Assembly (NCBI GenBank): GCA_900552845.1
Contig: USBC01000118.1
Coordinates: 1-5,706 of the forward strand
Direction of reading: 5' to 3'
DNA length: 5,706 nt
Source: an uncultured Oscillospiraceae bacterium
GTDB lineage: Bacteria > Bacillota > Clostridia > Oscillospirales > Ruminococcaceae
Position numbers and translations under genes: made by a program. The notes under the pieces are model-generated. The model made no database searches and was not told the DNA's origin. It saw nothing but the letters and a program-made list of their open reading frames with translations. Below are positions 5,174 through 5,706 of this stretch, piece by piece. The first letter of the stretch is position 1; each line of letters begins with the position of its first letter.

Positions 5174-5706
5174 TTATTGCTTGATCTCGCGGATCTCGTA
5201 GGCTTCAAAGATATCGCCGTTTTTCAGGTCGCTGAACTTCTCCAGCGTGATGCCGCATTCGTAGCCCTGCGCCACTTCCTTGACATCGTCCTTAAAGCGG
5301 CGCAGCGACGCCATCTTATCATCGGCGATGATAATGCCATCACGGACGACACGGATATTGGCGGAGCGAACCATCTTGCCATCCAGCACATAGCAGCCGG
5401 CAACGGCGCCGACGCCGGTGATCTTGTAGACGTTGCGGATCTCGGCACGGCCCAGATCGACCTCCTCGGTCTTGGGCTTGAGCATACCCTTCATGGCTGC
5501 CTCGATCTCCTCGATGGCATCGTAGATGATGCGGTAGAGACGGATCTCGACGCCGTCCCGCTCGGCATTCGCCTTGGCGGTGGGGTCGGGACGGACATTA
5601 AAGCCGACGATAATGGCATGGGAAGCGTTTGCCAGCATAACGTCGCTTTCGCTGACCGCACCCACAGCGCCGTGAATGACGCGGACACGAACCTCATCGT
5701 TGGAGA
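5174..5706 (-). CDS. infB: Translation initiation factor IF2, C-terminal part (5' end outside window)
   Basis: IF2 is the GTPase that places formyl-methionyl tRNA on the 30S subunit and promotes subunit joining. Only the last 176 residues are in the window, the frame being open at base 5706. The visible segment begins SNDEVRVRVIHGAVGAVSES and continues DVMLANASHAIIVGFNVRPD, a characteristic IF2 segment just after the G-domain half. It then runs through IYDAIEEIEAAMKGML and the C-terminal beta barrel that binds the initiator tRNA (KITGVGAVAGCYVLDGKMVR, RVVRDG, LRRFKDDVKEV, GYECGI, FSDLKNGDIFEAYEIREIKQ), ending at TAA as typical IF2 proteins do. The fragment is collinear and intact. It is the first visible gene of the infB-rbfA-nrnA-truB-ribF cluster; nusA and ylxR usually lie upstream. 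Confidence 0.97.
   Translation of the reverse strand, partial: SNDEVRVRVIHGAVGAVSESDVMLANASHAIIVGFNVRPDPTAKANAERDGVEIRLYRIIYDAIEEIEAAMKGMLKPKTEEVDLGRAEIRNVYKITGVGAVAGCYVLDGKMVRSANIRVVRDGIIIADDKMASLRRFKDDVKEVAQGYECGITLEKFSDLKNGDIFEAYEIREIKQ

Noticed and set aside
5089..5208. A 40-residue N-terminal extension of RbfA starting at 5208
   Set aside because: It overlaps infB by 35 bp, reads through the spacer hairpin and looks unlike the family. The start at 5088 has a near-perfect ribosome binding site.

Overview
The window is a housekeeping translation and ribosome-assembly locus. Every gene I can support lies on the minus strand and is transcribed from right to left. The families and gene order (infB-rbfA-nrnA-truB-ribF, then rplU-rpmA-obg) indicate a Gram-positive bacterium of the Bacillota. 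GC-rich coding, strong AAGGAG-type ribosome binding sites and Clostridia-like Obg and L27 sequences suggest a class Clostridia, Oscillospirales/Ruminococcaceae-like organism. The lineage is an inference from remembered families, not a database result.

Upstream module (5706 down to 2053): the 3' end of infB (initiation factor IF2) is followed by an 85-bp spacer containing a 12-bp RNA hairpin. Then come four tightly packed genes: rbfA (30S maturation factor), nrnA (DHH/DHHA1 nanoRNase / pAp phosphatase type), truB (tRNA Psi55 synthase) and a short ribF (FAD synthetase). Their ends overlap by 4, 4 and 7 nt, as expected for translational coupling. ribF starts at TTG and lacks a recognisable riboflavin kinase domain.

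Regulatory gap (2052 to 1870): there is a near-consensus sigma-A promoter (TTGACA, 17-nt spacer, TAAAAT with an upstream TG) and a leader of about 90 nt in front of rplU. The leader has hairpins and a U6 run and is a candidate L21 autoregulatory leader. I see no convincing intrinsic terminator after ribF, so the first operon may read through.

Downstream module (1869 to 1): rplU encodes L21 with a C-terminal extension of about 86 residues, built from 16-residue Lys/Ala/Pro/Glu repeats encoded by 48-bp tandem repeats. Three nucleotides later comes rpmA (L27). The prp (ysxB) protease gene usual between these two in Bacillota is absent, and L27 correspondingly lacks the cleavable N-terminal extension. 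After a 120-bp spacer with two hairpins comes obg, a ribosome-associated GTPase cut off by the left edge of the window.

The genes share one theme: 30S initiation and maturation (IF2, RbfA), RNA turnover and modification (NrnA, TruB), and 50S components and assembly (L21, L27, Obg). I see no mobile element, CRISPR array, tRNA or rRNA, and no sign of a new defence or accessory system. The points of interest are lineage-specific departures within conserved genes.
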